A stretch of DNA of 18,114 bases from CAZEQH01 sp964566875 (GTDB lineage Bacteria > Patescibacteriota > Minisyncoccia > Minisyncoccales > JANBVM01). The stretch spans positions 1 through 18,114 of the forward strand of contig CAZMJM010000016.1 in the NCBI GenBank assembly GCA_964566875.1. The letters run 5' to 3'. Below, in pieces: positions 11,417 through 18,114 of the stretch. Each line of letters starts with the position of its first letter. Positions within the stretch are counted from its first letter, which is position 1. Position numbers and translations under genes: made by a program. Under the pieces are notes generated by a model. The model saw nothing but the letters and a program-made list of their open reading frames with translations, ran no database searches and had not been told where the DNA came from.

Positions 11417-11666
11417 TAAACTCAGAAACAGGGAAGAAGGAGAAAAAAAGATAATAATCGGAGTGATTGTAGCGGTCTTTAGCGTTCTCCTTTTCAATTT
11501 TTATCTGAAGGCATTTGCCGAAAAACTAAGAAAAGAGGACGTTGGGGATTTCGGAAATCAACTGCAGTTCCCCGACATAGGAAAGATGATTGACGACGTG
11601 CAGAATCCGGACAACGTAAAGTCCATCCCGCCGGAGGTACTGCCCTTTCTAAAGGAAAAACCATAA
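11403..11666 (+). CDS. Small single-helix membrane protein, unknown function
   Basis: 87 residues from the ATG at 11403; a TTG one codon earlier is also in frame. A charged N-terminus (DKLRNREEGEKK) leads into one membrane helix at about 17-36, then a soluble tail of about 50 residues with Pro, Asp and Lys (QFPDIGKMIDDVQ, SIPPEVLPFLKEKP). Positive residues before the helix suggest the N-terminus is inside and the tail outside. I recognise no family. The gene overlaps the end of the RluA-like gene by 14 bp and ends two bases before gyrA, so it is a true operon member. Confidence 0.7.
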   Translation: MNILDKLRNREEGEKKIIIGVIVAVFSVLLFNFYLKAFAEKLRKEDVGDFGNQLQFPDIGKMIDDVQNPDNVKSIPPEVLPFLKEKP

Positions 11667-11668
11667 TT

Positions 11669-14227
11669 ATGGCTAAAGAAAAGAAAGACGATAAACAAAA
11701 AAAGAGGAAAAATACGGACCTTAACCGACAAAGTTCGCCGTCGCCTGCGGCTAAAGCGAGCGAAGGCGGGAGATTTCAGATAGGGAGTGTCAAGGATAGG
11801 GAAATAGTCCAGGAAATGAGAGAGTCTTATATAGACTATGCCATGTCGGTTATTATCTCCCGGGCCCTGCCTGACGTGAGAGACGGCTTAAAACCCGTCC
11901 AGCGGAGGATATTGTACGCCATGCTTGAGGAGGGATTGAGGCATGATGCCAAATCCAGAAAATCCGCCACCGTGGTGGGCAGCGTTTTGGGTAAGTATCA
12001 CCCTCACGGCGACCAGGCCGTATACGGTGCTGCCGTCCGGATGGCACAAGATTTTTCATTGCGGTATCCTCTCATCCAGGGACAGGGAAATATGGGTTCT
12101 ATCGACGACCCCAACGAGTTCGCTGCCATGAGATATACGGAAATGAGATTATCCAGGGAGGGAGAAGAGATGCTGAAAGATATCGGTAAGGAAACGGTGG
12201 ACTTTATTGATAACTACGACGGCACCAGAAGGGAGCCGGTGGTTCTGCCTTCACCTCTGCCTCAGCTATTGCTTAACGGCTGCGTCGGAATTGCCGTTGG
12301 TATGGCGACCAACATCCCCCCTCATAACCTTAACGAATTATGCGATGCCCTGATATACCTCTTAAACCACAAGGATGCGGATACGGAAGACATCTTTGAA
12401 TTCATCCAGGGACCCGATTTCCCCACCGGAGGATACATCTATAATAAGGAAGGTATCATTGAGGCTTATTCTCAAGGGAAAGGGCCCATACTGGTCAGGG
12501 GGAAAACCGATATCGCGGAAAGGAGGAGCGGGGGTCACAGGATTATCATTACTGAAATTCCCTTCCAGGTACAGAAATCCACCTTGTTGGCTCAGTTTGC
12601 TAAGCTGGTGGCGGACAACCGGATACAGGGGGTTAAGGATATCCGCGACGAATCCGATAAGGAAGGAATGAGGATCGTTCTTGAGCTGAAGAAGGGGACG
12701 AGCCCCAATAGGATTCTAAACAGGCTTTTCAAGTTTACCGACCTTCAGAAGAAGTTTCACCTGAACATGGTTTCTCTGGTCAATGGCATTCAGCCGAGGA
12801 CGTTGAACTTTGTTGAGGTATTGGAATATTTCCTTGAGCACCGAAAGGATGTGGTAATCAGAAGGAGCCGTTATGAGCTCCAGAAGGCTAAAGAGAGGGC
12901 CCATATTTTAGAAGGTCTTCACAAGTGTTTGGCCCACATAGACGAGGTTATCCGGATTATTAAAAAATCCGAAGACAGAGAGGATGCCCGTAAAAATTTG
13001 ATGAAGAGGTTTAAGCTCACCGAGATTCAGGCCAACGCCATTTTGGATACAAAATTGGCTTCTCTGGCCAAACTGGAGAGGAAGAACATTGAAGACGAGT
13101 TAAAGGCTCTGAAGGTAAGCATCAAGGATCTGATGGAGCTCCTTAAGAGCCCCGCCAAGATAAAGAAGGTCATCAAAAAGGAGCTGGAGCAACTGAAAAA
13201 GGATTTTGGGGACGAAAGGAGAACCCAGGTGTTTGAACAGAAAGTAGGACATATTGCGGAAGAGGACCTGATTCCCAAGGAAGAAACCATTATCACCCTG
13301 ACCCAGGGAGGCTACATAAAAAGGATTAATCCCAAGACCTATAAGATACAGAGAAGGGGCGGCAAGGGGCTGTTGGGAATGAAAACGGTTGGCGAGGACA
13401 TAGTAGAACATCTCCTCACGGCCAATACCCACGATTACCTTTTATTCTTTACGGATTCCGGGAAGGTTTTCAGGATTCCCACCTACGAAATCCCCGAGGG
13501 CAGCCGGGTGGCCAAGGGAAGGGGCATATTGAACTTTTTGGAGTTGTCTTCCGAAGAAAAGGTATTGGCCATCATTCCCCTGAACAAGGACATAAAGGAA
13601 TTGGATTCCCAGTTCCTGTCCATGGTGACCAAGAGAGGAATTATCAAGAGGACATCTCTGGGAAAGTTCAAAAATATCAGGAGGTCCGGATTGATTGCCA
13701 TCTCCCTCAAGAAGGGTGATTCGCTCTGTCGAGTCTGCAAGACTATCGGAAACGATGAATTGATAATAGTGACCAGTAAAGGGAAGTCCATCAGGTTTAA
13801 GGAAAAAGACGTCCGTCCCATGGGGCGGTCGGCGGCCGGGGTGAAGGGCATAGGCCTTAGAAAGGGAGATGAGGTGGTGGCCATGGACGTTATCTCCCGG
13901 AAGAGGCTGGAAGACAAAAAGGTATCAGACTACCTGCTGGTGGTGAGCGAAAACGGTTACGGCAAGAGGACGGCCATCAAAGAGTACCGGGTTCAGACTC
14001 GGGGAGGCGTAGGCCTGATTACCGCCAAGACTACCAAAAAGATAGGTAATCTGGTTTCAGCCAAAATACTGACGGGGGCGGAAGAGGACCTGATAGCTAT
14101 TTCCACCCAGGGCCAGGTTATCAGAGTCAAGGTGGGTTCCATATCCAAATTAAGCAGGGCCACTCAGGGCGTGAGGGTTATGAAGTTGGAAGAGGGGGAC
14201 AGCATCGCCTCCATAGTCTGCGTATAG
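11669..14227 (+). CDS. gyrA: DNA gyrase subunit A
   Basis: 852 residues. The conserved part begins near 42 (DREIVQEMRESYIDYAMSVI). The breakage-reunion domain includes KYHPHGD (109-115) and catalytic Tyr156 in AAMRYTE. A long coiled-coil section (about 395-510) precedes the C-terminal DNA-wrapping beta-pinwheel. The GyrA box QRRGGKG (561-567) identifies gyrase rather than topoisomerase IV. The fluoroquinolone-contact positions equivalent to E. coli Ser83 and Asp87 are Gln116 and Gly120. The N-terminus has an extra stretch of about 40 residues: a Lys-rich run, then SSPSPAAKASEGGR (22-35), encoded by a GC-rich repeat element also present beside tRNA-Ser. No Shine-Dalgarno sequence precedes the ATG. 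gyrB is not in the window. A terminator follows. Confidence 0.96.
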   Translation: MAKEKKDDKQKKRKNTDLNRQSSPSPAAKASEGGRFQIGSVKDREIVQEMRESYIDYAMSVIISRALPDVRDGLKPVQRRILYAMLEEGLRHDAKSRKSATVVGSVLGKYHPHGDQAVYGAAVRMAQDFSLRYPLIQGQGNMGSIDDPNEFAAMRYTEMRLSREGEEMLKDIGKETVDFIDNYDGTRREPVVLPSPLPQLLLNGCVGIAVGMATNIPPHNLNELCDALIYLLNHKDADTEDIFEFIQGPDFPTGGYIYNKEGIIEAYSQGKGPILVRGKTDIAERRSGGHRIIITEIPFQVQKSTLLAQFAKLVADNRIQGVKDIRDESDKEGMRIVLELKKGTSPNRILNRLFKFTDLQKKFHLNMVSLVNGIQPRTLNFVEVLEYFLEHRKDVVIRRSRYELQKAKERAHILEGLHKCLAHIDEVIRIIKKSEDREDARKNLMKRFKLTEIQANAILDTKLASLAKLERKNIEDELKALKVSIKDLMELLKSPAKIKKVIKKELEQLKKDFGDERRTQVFEQKVGHIAEEDLIPKEETIITLTQGGYIKRINPKTYKIQRRGGKGLLGMKTVGEDIVEHLLTANTHDYLLFFTDSGKVFRIPTYEIPEGSRVAKGRGILNFLELSSEEKVLAIIPLNKDIKELDSQFLSMVTKRGIIKRTSLGKFKNIRRSGLIAISLKKGDSLCRVCKTIGNDELIIVTSKGKSIRFKEKDVRPMGRSAAGVKGIGLRKGDEVVAMDVISRKRLEDKKVSDYLLVVSENGYGKRTAIKEYRVQTRGGVGLITAKTTKKIGNLVSAKILTGAEEDLIAISTQGQVIRVKVGSISKLSRATQGVRVMKLEEGDSIASIVCV
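11735..11770. repeat. GC-rich palindromic element inside the gyrA reading frame
   Basis: Starts TCGCCGTCGCC and ends GGCTAAAGCGAGCGAAGGCGG. The right 20 bases match 4496-4515 beside tRNA-Ser with two A/G differences, and the first seven bases match 4471-4477. It is read in frame as SPSPAAKASEGG ahead of the conserved GyrA domain. Confidence 0.65.
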
Positions 14228-14252
14228 AATTGAATAGTCGGTGTAGATTCTC

Positions 14253-14280
14253 AACCCTCTTGTTAGAAGAGGGTTTTGTT
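14253..14280 (+). terminator. Intrinsic terminator of gyrA
   Basis: AACCCTCTT (14253-14261), loop GTTAG, AAGAGGGTT (14267-14275), then TTGTTGTT. Nine perfect pairs and a T-rich tail, 26 bp after the gyrA stop. Confidence 0.85.
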
Positions 14281-14294
14281 GTTGAAAATGCACT

Positions 14295-14322
14295 TTTACA
14301 AAAATCCTAAAGACGGTAAAAT
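14295..14322 (+). promoter_or_regulatory. Candidate promoter of the methyltransferase-pilin region
   Basis: TTTACA (14295-14300), 16 bp, TAAAAT (14317-14322), just after the gyrA terminator. The predicted start near 14329 leaves about 22 bases before the ATG at 14352. Confidence 0.45.
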
Positions 14323-14351
14323 GAAATAAGTCTAATGAAGAGAATAGAAAT

Positions 14352-14861
14352 ATGGCCTTTCTTAACCCTCAGAAGATATTAGGTTTTTTGGAAATAGAGG
14401 CAAATTATACTGCCGCAGATTTCGGTTCCGGCTCCGGAGGCTGGGTTGTCCCGTTGGCCAAGATACTTACCCGCGGCAAGGTTTATGCCGTGGACATCCT
14501 GGAAGAGCCTCTTTCCGCCCTGAAAAGCAAGTTAAAGATTGAGAAATTGTCAAACGTGGAAACCGTTAAGGCTAACGTGGAAAAAAATTCCCGCTTATTG
14601 TCTGGCAGCTGCGACCTGGTCCTGATGACCAATTTGTTGTTTGAAATAGACGATAAAGCCAGGGTTTTTGAAGAAGCCAGAAGGGTGATGAGGCCGGGAG
14701 CCCAGCTTCTCATAGTGGATTGGAAGAAGGATGCTCCCCTCAGCCCCGCTGCTTCTGTTTCCCCAGACGAGATAAGGGAAAAGGCAGAGCAGGCGGGTTT
14801 CGCTCTGGAAAAGGAGCTTGAGGCGGGGTTCTATCACTGGGGGTTAATTTTCAAAAAATGA
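14352..14861 (+). CDS. Class I SAM-dependent methyltransferase
   Basis: 169 residues. SAM-binding motif I is ADFGSGSGG (22-30), followed by VYAVDIL with acidic Asp48 (ribose contact), then motif III/IV region CDLVLMTNLLFEI (about 92-104) and MRPGAQLLIVDW (about 116-127), the motif V strand. This is the compact UbiE/Methyltransf_11 type. The substrate is not predictable: short members methylate small molecules, lipids or proteins. Its TGA stop overlaps the ATG of the next gene (ATGA), tying it to the Cys-rich pilin-like protein, so it may act on that system or just share its transcript. Confidence 0.85.
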   Translation: MAFLNPQKILGFLEIEANYTAADFGSGSGGWVVPLAKILTRGKVYAVDILEEPLSALKSKLKIEKLSNVETVKANVEKNSRLLSGSCDLVLMTNLLFEIDDKARVFEEARRVMRPGAQLLIVDWKKDAPLSPAASVSPDEIREKAEQAGFALEKELEAGFYHWGLIFKK

Positions 14862-16396
14862 AATTTAAGAATTTATTTCCGGAAAAGACCTTCTACTTTT
14901 TAATTTTAATGACGCCTCTTATTTTGGCGTCTTTGTTTTTTTATTTCGATACTTCGGCCCAAAGCTGTGCTCCCAACAGGGGGGATACCTGCGTGCCAAG
15001 GATAGCAATGGACTGCTGTAGTCCGCTGAGGTGTACTAGTTTCAACGGCGGTGTTTGCTATGATGAGAGCCTTTCTCTGGCCAGGGGAAGCACATGTTAT
15101 AGCGGTACGGAATGTTCGTCACTCTCTTGCGTAAGCGGAAAATGCTGCGAAACAACTTTAAGTTTGGGAGGAGGAGATAGCTGTTATTGTAATGCAGAAT
15201 GTGCTTCCAACAACTGTTCCGGAGGCATTTGTGTGAATCCCCAATGTTCGGATTTTCCCAATTGTTTCTGTTGTCCCAGGTTTGACCCGACTTGTGCTCA
15301 AGCCGACTGCGGCATGTCTACCGGTAGTTTTTCCAAGGATTACGGCAAGGACTGTCCCCTGATGGCGGGAAGGCCGTCTGACTGCTGCTGTGGCTCATGC
15401 GCTATGCTCGGTGAATCCTGCGCCTCTTACAGTTGCTGTTCTTCCGCTGTCTGCCACGAAGGTATCTGCCAGATAGAAAGCTCCCGGGGGGAGACCTGCA
15501 GCGCACCGCACTACTTTTGCAGCAGCGGACTGAGCTGTGTCAGTGGTTATTGCTGTAACCCGACCCTATCTCTACCGGGAAATTCTACCTGCTATTGCGA
15601 TGACGAATGTGACTCGGGATTGTGTACCGCAGGTCATTGTTACGTGGATCCCTGTGAGGGAGTAGATTGTGGGTCCTGCGGCTACTGCAGCGGTGGCAAC
15701 TGCCTGAGCTACTGTTTCGGCAGTAATGATAACTGCGGCTGTACTTCCTGCGTCGACTGCACCGCTCAGAACGGCTGGGTTAATGACGGACCCGCGTTTA
15801 CCTGTTGCGATGGTGAAGACAGGGTTTGCGGCTGTCAGAATCAGATAAACCGCAGTTATTACTGTTCCGGTACTTCGTGCCTATTTTCTCCGGCCGGCAG
15901 CCAGGTAGTCAAGACCAACTGTTCTGACTGTCCTGCGGACAGATATTGTATTGAAGGGACGGGATGCATACTTCCCCAGAATAGGGGGGAAAACTGCAGC
16001 CCTTCCATTCCCTGCACTACCGGGCTGGATTGTGTGGATGGGGTGTGCTGTAATCCTGCCATTGCTCTCAGTGCCGGAACGAATTGCTACTGTGACGGCG
16101 AATGTATTTCCGGAGAATGCGAGAATGGCCAGTGTGCCTCCGGTATCGCTATTATAAACCCTGTTTCGGGTGCCAGTCTGGAAGAAATCATTCAAAACAT
16201 AATAAATTTCATTTTTACGGCTGCCCTTTTTATAGTTCCACTAATGATAATCATTGCCGCTTTTATGATGGCCACCGCCTCGGGCGATACTGCCAAGGTA
16301 GTTTTGGCTAAAAAAATAATCCTCTGGACGGTGGTGGGTTTCCTGGTGGTATTGCTGTCCAAAGGCATTTCCCAGGCCACCCAGGCCCTCTTTTAA
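14858..16396 (+). CDS. Exported Cys-rich protein with a pilin-like two-helix C-terminus
   Basis: 512 residues. A signal peptide (hydrophobic about 12-30, TSAQ before the likely cut at 35/36) leads to an extracytoplasmic region with about 70 cysteines. Several modules repeat a pattern of CC, a few residues, a short L-rich link, then CYCDxECxSGxCxxGxC (clear at about 224-262 and 376-428; a related earlier one at about 80-130). The last 83 residues (from 430) have two hydrophobic helices (about 448-472 and 484-502), joined by a short GDTAKVVLAKK loop; this matches the C-termini of the next two proteins and resembles VirB2/TrbC-type T4SS pilins. The cysteine spacing implies disulfide knots outside the cell. 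Start overlaps the methyltransferase stop by 4 bp. Role inferred: surface adhesin or pilus-tip-like subunit. Confidence 0.8.
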   Translation: MKFKNLFPEKTFYFLILMTPLILASLFFYFDTSAQSCAPNRGDTCVPRIAMDCCSPLRCTSFNGGVCYDESLSLARGSTCYSGTECSSLSCVSGKCCETTLSLGGGDSCYCNAECASNNCSGGICVNPQCSDFPNCFCCPRFDPTCAQADCGMSTGSFSKDYGKDCPLMAGRPSDCCCGSCAMLGESCASYSCCSSAVCHEGICQIESSRGETCSAPHYFCSSGLSCVSGYCCNPTLSLPGNSTCYCDDECDSGLCTAGHCYVDPCEGVDCGSCGYCSGGNCLSYCFGSNDNCGCTSCVDCTAQNGWVNDGPAFTCCDGEDRVCGCQNQINRSYYCSGTSCLFSPAGSQVVKTNCSDCPADRYCIEGTGCILPQNRGENCSPSIPCTTGLDCVDGVCCNPAIALSAGTNCYCDGECISGECENGQCASGIAIINPVSGASLEEIIQNIINFIFTAALFIVPLMIIIAAFMMATASGDTAKVVLAKKIILWTVVGFLVVLLSKGISQATQALF

Positions 16397-16411
16397 GATA
16401 GCTAATTTTTG

Positions 16412-16420
16412 TGGTAGAAT
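16412..16420 (+). promoter_or_regulatory. Extended -10 promoter before the second pilin-like gene
   Basis: TGGTAGAAT (TGn plus TAGAAT) lies 27 bases before the ATG at 16448, giving a leader of about 21 bases. No good -35 is seen. It would allow independent expression from the upstream 512-residue gene. Confidence 0.4.
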
Positions 16421-16447
16421 TTTATAAGCGGGCATAAACAGGCAAAC

Positions 16448-17110
16448 ATGAAAAAGTGTAATAAATTTTTTATCGTCGCGATTCTCTTTTTATCCCTTAA
16501 CGTTATTTTTGCGTTGGATGGAAAAGCGGAATTTATCCCGGGCGATGGAGGAGGCGGAGGAGGAAGCGAATGTTCAAGTTGGGGAGGGCCGTGTGGATCA
16601 ATGGAGGGAATAGGATGCTGTGATGGCCAGAACCTCCATTGCGATTTTATCAGCATGAATTTTGGTATTTGCTGTAAGCCCGACGATTCTATTCCTCTCG
16701 GCAACACTTGTCATTGTGATTCTGAATGCGCCGTTGGGAGCTGTACGGGCAGCATATGTCAATCTAGCGGCGGGGATGATGGCGGCGGAGATACGGGAGG
16801 TGATACTGGGGGTGCGGGAGGTGATACTGGCGGTGAAATAAGCGGCTCGGGTTTTAACTTATTGATTCCCAACCCTGTCAGTGCCACCGGTACTAATGCG
16901 ATAATTCAGAACGTGATAGATTTTCTCTTCACAGCGTCCCTCTTCGTAGCTCCCCTGATGATAGTGGTGGCCGCTTTTATACTGGCCACCGCGGCCGGGG
17001 ATGCCGGCAAGGTGACCCTGGCCAAGAAGATAATCCTCTGGACCGCCGTGGGATTTTTGATAGTATTGATGGCCAGAGGTATCTTCCAGGCCGTTACTGG
17101 TCTATTATAG
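16448..17110 (+). CDS. Exported Cys-rich, Gly/Asp-linker protein with pilin-like C-terminus
   Basis: 220 residues. Signal peptide about 5-26. A Gly-rich patch (GGGGGG near 36) precedes a Cys-rich module of about 60 residues with 14 cysteines, including IGCCDGQ and the same CHCDSECxxGSCxxxIC ending as in the 512-residue neighbour. A flexible linker of repeated GGDTGG-type words (about 108-135) follows, then the two-helix anchor from 138 (NPVSATG, helices about 155-180 and 192-210, loop GDAGKVTLAKK). Compared with its neighbour it has a single Cys module on a long spacer, as if the same head were displayed at a distance. Its last 80 residues are very close to the next protein, including a 45-base identical DNA block. 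Confidence 0.82.
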   Translation: MKKCNKFFIVAILFLSLNVIFALDGKAEFIPGDGGGGGGSECSSWGGPCGSMEGIGCCDGQNLHCDFISMNFGICCKPDDSIPLGNTCHCDSECAVGSCTGSICQSSGGDDGGGDTGGDTGGAGGDTGGEISGSGFNLLIPNPVSATGTNAIIQNVIDFLFTASLFVAPLMIVVAAFILATAAGDAGKVTLAKKIILWTAVGFLIVLMARGIFQAVTGLL

Positions 17111-17116
17111 CTTTAT

Positions 17117-17470
17117 ATGTTGAATTTTATGAAAAATTTACGCCTCAGCAGATTGATCGCTATAGTCATCATTGAATTTATCGTTATTCCGCCAATTTTG
17201 GCTGAAGCAGCTCCCCTGCCTAATCCGCTGCAGGCGGACGACTTCAATGAATTAATTGACAGTATCATCAATATCATCTTTAATCTCTCGCTTCTGCTGG
17301 CTCCCCTGATGATAGTGGTGGCCGGGTTCTTGTTCGTAACGGCTGCCGGCGATCCCAACAGGGTCAACACGGCCAAGAAGATAATCCTCTGGACCGCCGT
17401 GGGATTTTTGATAGTCCTGCTCTCCAAGGGCATTTTTGAGGCCGTCACGGGCCTGCTTTCAACCCCTTAG
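17117..17470 (+). CDS. Minimal VirB2/TrbC-like pilin homologue
   Basis: 117 residues. A signal peptide (about 8-30, ending ILAEAA) is followed by only about 15 linker residues (PLPNPLQADDFNE) and the two-helix unit: helix 1 about 52-76 (LAPLMIVVAGFLFV), loop GDPNRVNTAKK, helix 2 about 88-104 (ILWTAVGFLIVL). The size, signal and double helix fit a T4SS/conjugation-type major pilin, where subunits sit in the membrane before assembly. It has no cysteines, unlike its two upstream paralogues, so it is the best candidate for the structural subunit they would decorate. Only six bases separate it from the previous stop, so it is co-transcribed. The ATG at 17129 is an alternative start. Confidence 0.82.
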   Translation: MLNFMKNLRLSRLIAIVIIEFIVIPPILAEAAPLPNPLQADDFNELIDSIINIIFNLSLLLAPLMIVVAGFLFVTAAGDPNRVNTAKKIILWTAVGFLIVLLSKGIFEAVTGLLSTP

Positions 17471-17493
17471 TTTCCAAGACTTTAACGGTATTG

Positions 17494-17537
17494 TATAATC
17501 TATATAAAGGTTGTTATAATATAATATTAACAGGAGG
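17494..17537 (+). promoter_or_regulatory. -10 boxes and strong Shine-Dalgarno site of the fourth pilin-like gene
   Basis: TATAAT occurs at 17494-17499 (with a weak TTTCCA 17 bp upstream) and again at 17515-17520. AGGAGG (17532-17537) ends ten bases before the ATG at 17548. This is the clearest ribosome-binding site in the window and decides the start: a longer in-frame TTG at 17491 would lie on the promoter itself. Confidence 0.65.
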
Positions 17538-17547
17538 AAACAATTTA

Positions 17548-18045
17548 ATGAAAGACCATAACAAAAGTATTTTTCTCGTCTTGGTTTCCTTGTTGTTTCT
17601 GATAGTGCTGCCCGGGATGGCTTTTGCGCAACCTCTCCAGTGCTGTAAACTGAGTTCTAATATAGAATTTGACGGACAGACCTTTAACTCTGGAATCTGG
17701 TTAGGGGAAAACAGGAATACAGATTGTGACGGCGACGGCAGTAATGATGTGCCCAACACTACTTGTAGCCCTACTGCTGCTACGATTGCTAGCTCTTGTG
17801 CCACGCCAAAATGGGGTATTATCTGCCTGCTGAATTCGGTTGTCACTATTACTAATTGGATATTCTATATTTTGGTGGTTGTAACAGGTTTATTGGTTAT
17901 TCTTGGTGGATTTACAATTGCCACAGCCGGCGGTGACCCCTCTAAAGTAGACAGTGGGAAAAACTACATCCTCTACGCCATGGTTGGATTGGCTGTTGCA
18001 CTGCTGTCTCGAGCCATACCGGCAGTGGTGAAGGCTTTGATATAG
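17548..18045 (+). CDS. Exported pilin-like protein with a DxDxDG loop
   Basis: 165 residues from the ATG with the AGGAGG site. Signal peptide 1-27 (cleavage expected after AFA). The mature part starts QPLQCCKLS and has a small Cys-containing domain with six cysteines. Inside it, DCDGDGSND (59-67) matches the DxDxDG calcium-binding loop of EF-hand, dockerin and thrombospondin type 3 repeats. The C-terminus has two hydrophobic helices (about 103-126 and 140-156) with loop ATAGGDPSKVDSGKNYI, the same plan as the three upstream proteins but more diverged. It could be a calcium-stabilised pilin variant. It has its own promoter-like boxes and a strong ribosome-binding site, so its expression level may differ from the neighbours. 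Confidence 0.8.
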   Translation: MKDHNKSIFLVLVSLLFLIVLPGMAFAQPLQCCKLSSNIEFDGQTFNSGIWLGENRNTDCDGDGSNDVPNTTCSPTAATIASSCATPKWGIICLLNSVVTITNWIFYILVVVTGLLVILGGFTIATAGGDPSKVDSGKNYILYAMVGLAVALLSRAIPAVVKALI

Positions 18046-18098
18046 ATTTCAATAAAAAATTAAAAGGTCGATAAAAGTTTTTAAAGAGGAAAATTAAA

Positions 18099-18114
18099 AT
18101 GAATAAGAAAATAG
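18099..18114 (+). CDS. Start of the next gene (cut by the window edge)
   Basis: ATG at 18099 preceded by AAGAGGA (18084-18090), a usable ribosome-binding site at 8-base spacing. Only five codons (MNKKI) are inside the window. Its basic start would fit a further signal peptide and thus a fifth member of the array, but that cannot be judged here. Confidence 0.45.

Noticed and set aside
14859..14861. UGA recoding as glycine (code 25)
   Set aside because: UGA ends several genes at the expected family length, for example the methyltransferase and RluA-like genes, and no in-frame UGA interrupts conserved domains.
17491..17547. Longer TTG start for the fourth pilin-like protein
   Set aside because: It lies on a TATAAT box and would bury the signal peptide; AGGAGG points to the ATG at 17548.

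Overview
This 18.1 kb window looks like a chromosomal segment of a Candidate Phyla Radiation (Patescibacteria) bacterium, probably Parcubacteria-like. Five things point that way: a short IF-2 that begins almost at its G domain; a DUF4446 protein next to infB; a 3D/RlpA-fold exported protein; a run of small exported proteins ending in a VirB2/TrbC-like pilin helix pair; and mostly very short or leaderless 5' regions with few Shine-Dalgarno sequences. UGA is used as a normal stop (for example at the ends of the RluA-like and methyltransferase genes), so this is not a UGA=Gly (code 25) lineage. Lineage is inferred from gene content only.

Layout. 1-1008 (+): tRNA-Arg(CCT), tRNA-Ala(GGC), a small GIY-YIG protein, tRNA-Phe(GAA), tRNA-Gly(GCC). 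A spacer with three hairpins follows, then an exported 3D-domain protein (+) ending at a bidirectional terminator near 1800. 1835-4602 (-): tRNA-Ser(CGA), DUF4446, infB, rbfA, tRNA-Cys(GCA), tRNA-Leu(TAA), running down to that terminator. 4694-5707 (+): a PanE/ApbA-like reductase, ending at a second bidirectional terminator near 5800. 5846-7258 (-): metallo-beta-lactamase-fold hydrolase, rplS, tRNA-Leu(GAG), tRNA-Val(TAC). 7366-14227 (+): S1 protein, ftsH, tRNA-Ile(TAT), tRNA-Val(GAC), RluA-type pseudouridine synthase, small membrane protein, gyrA, terminator. 14352-18114 (+): a methyltransferase and then four tandem exported proteins with pilin-like C-termini; a fifth gene starts at the window edge.

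Functional themes. The left 14 kb is housekeeping: translation (IF-2, RbfA, L19, S1, eleven tRNAs, pseudouridine synthase), membrane proteolysis (FtsH) and topology control (GyrA). tRNA genes are embedded in protein operons, so their processing must cut polycistronic transcripts. The right 3.3 kb is the accessory part. One conserved two-helix anchor is joined to different exported domains: about 70 cysteines in the first protein, a smaller Cys-rich domain with a Gly/Asp linker in the second, almost nothing in the third, and a DxDxDG loop domain in the fourth. I read this as a modular surface or pilus-like system; the function is inferred.

Most notable observations: (1) tRNA-Leu(TAA) and tRNA-Cys both replace the near-universal G18/U55 elbow pair with A18/G55; (2) tRNA-Val(GAC) has C33 instead of U33; (3) a tRNA-Ile(TAT) abuts the ftsH stop codon; (4) spacers around tRNAs are built as hairpin - TTAGT-rich tract - hairpin, with inverted ends; (5) a GC-rich palindromic element found next to tRNA-Ser recurs inside the gyrA reading frame; (6) the pilin-anchor array, with a 45-nt identical block between two neighbours.
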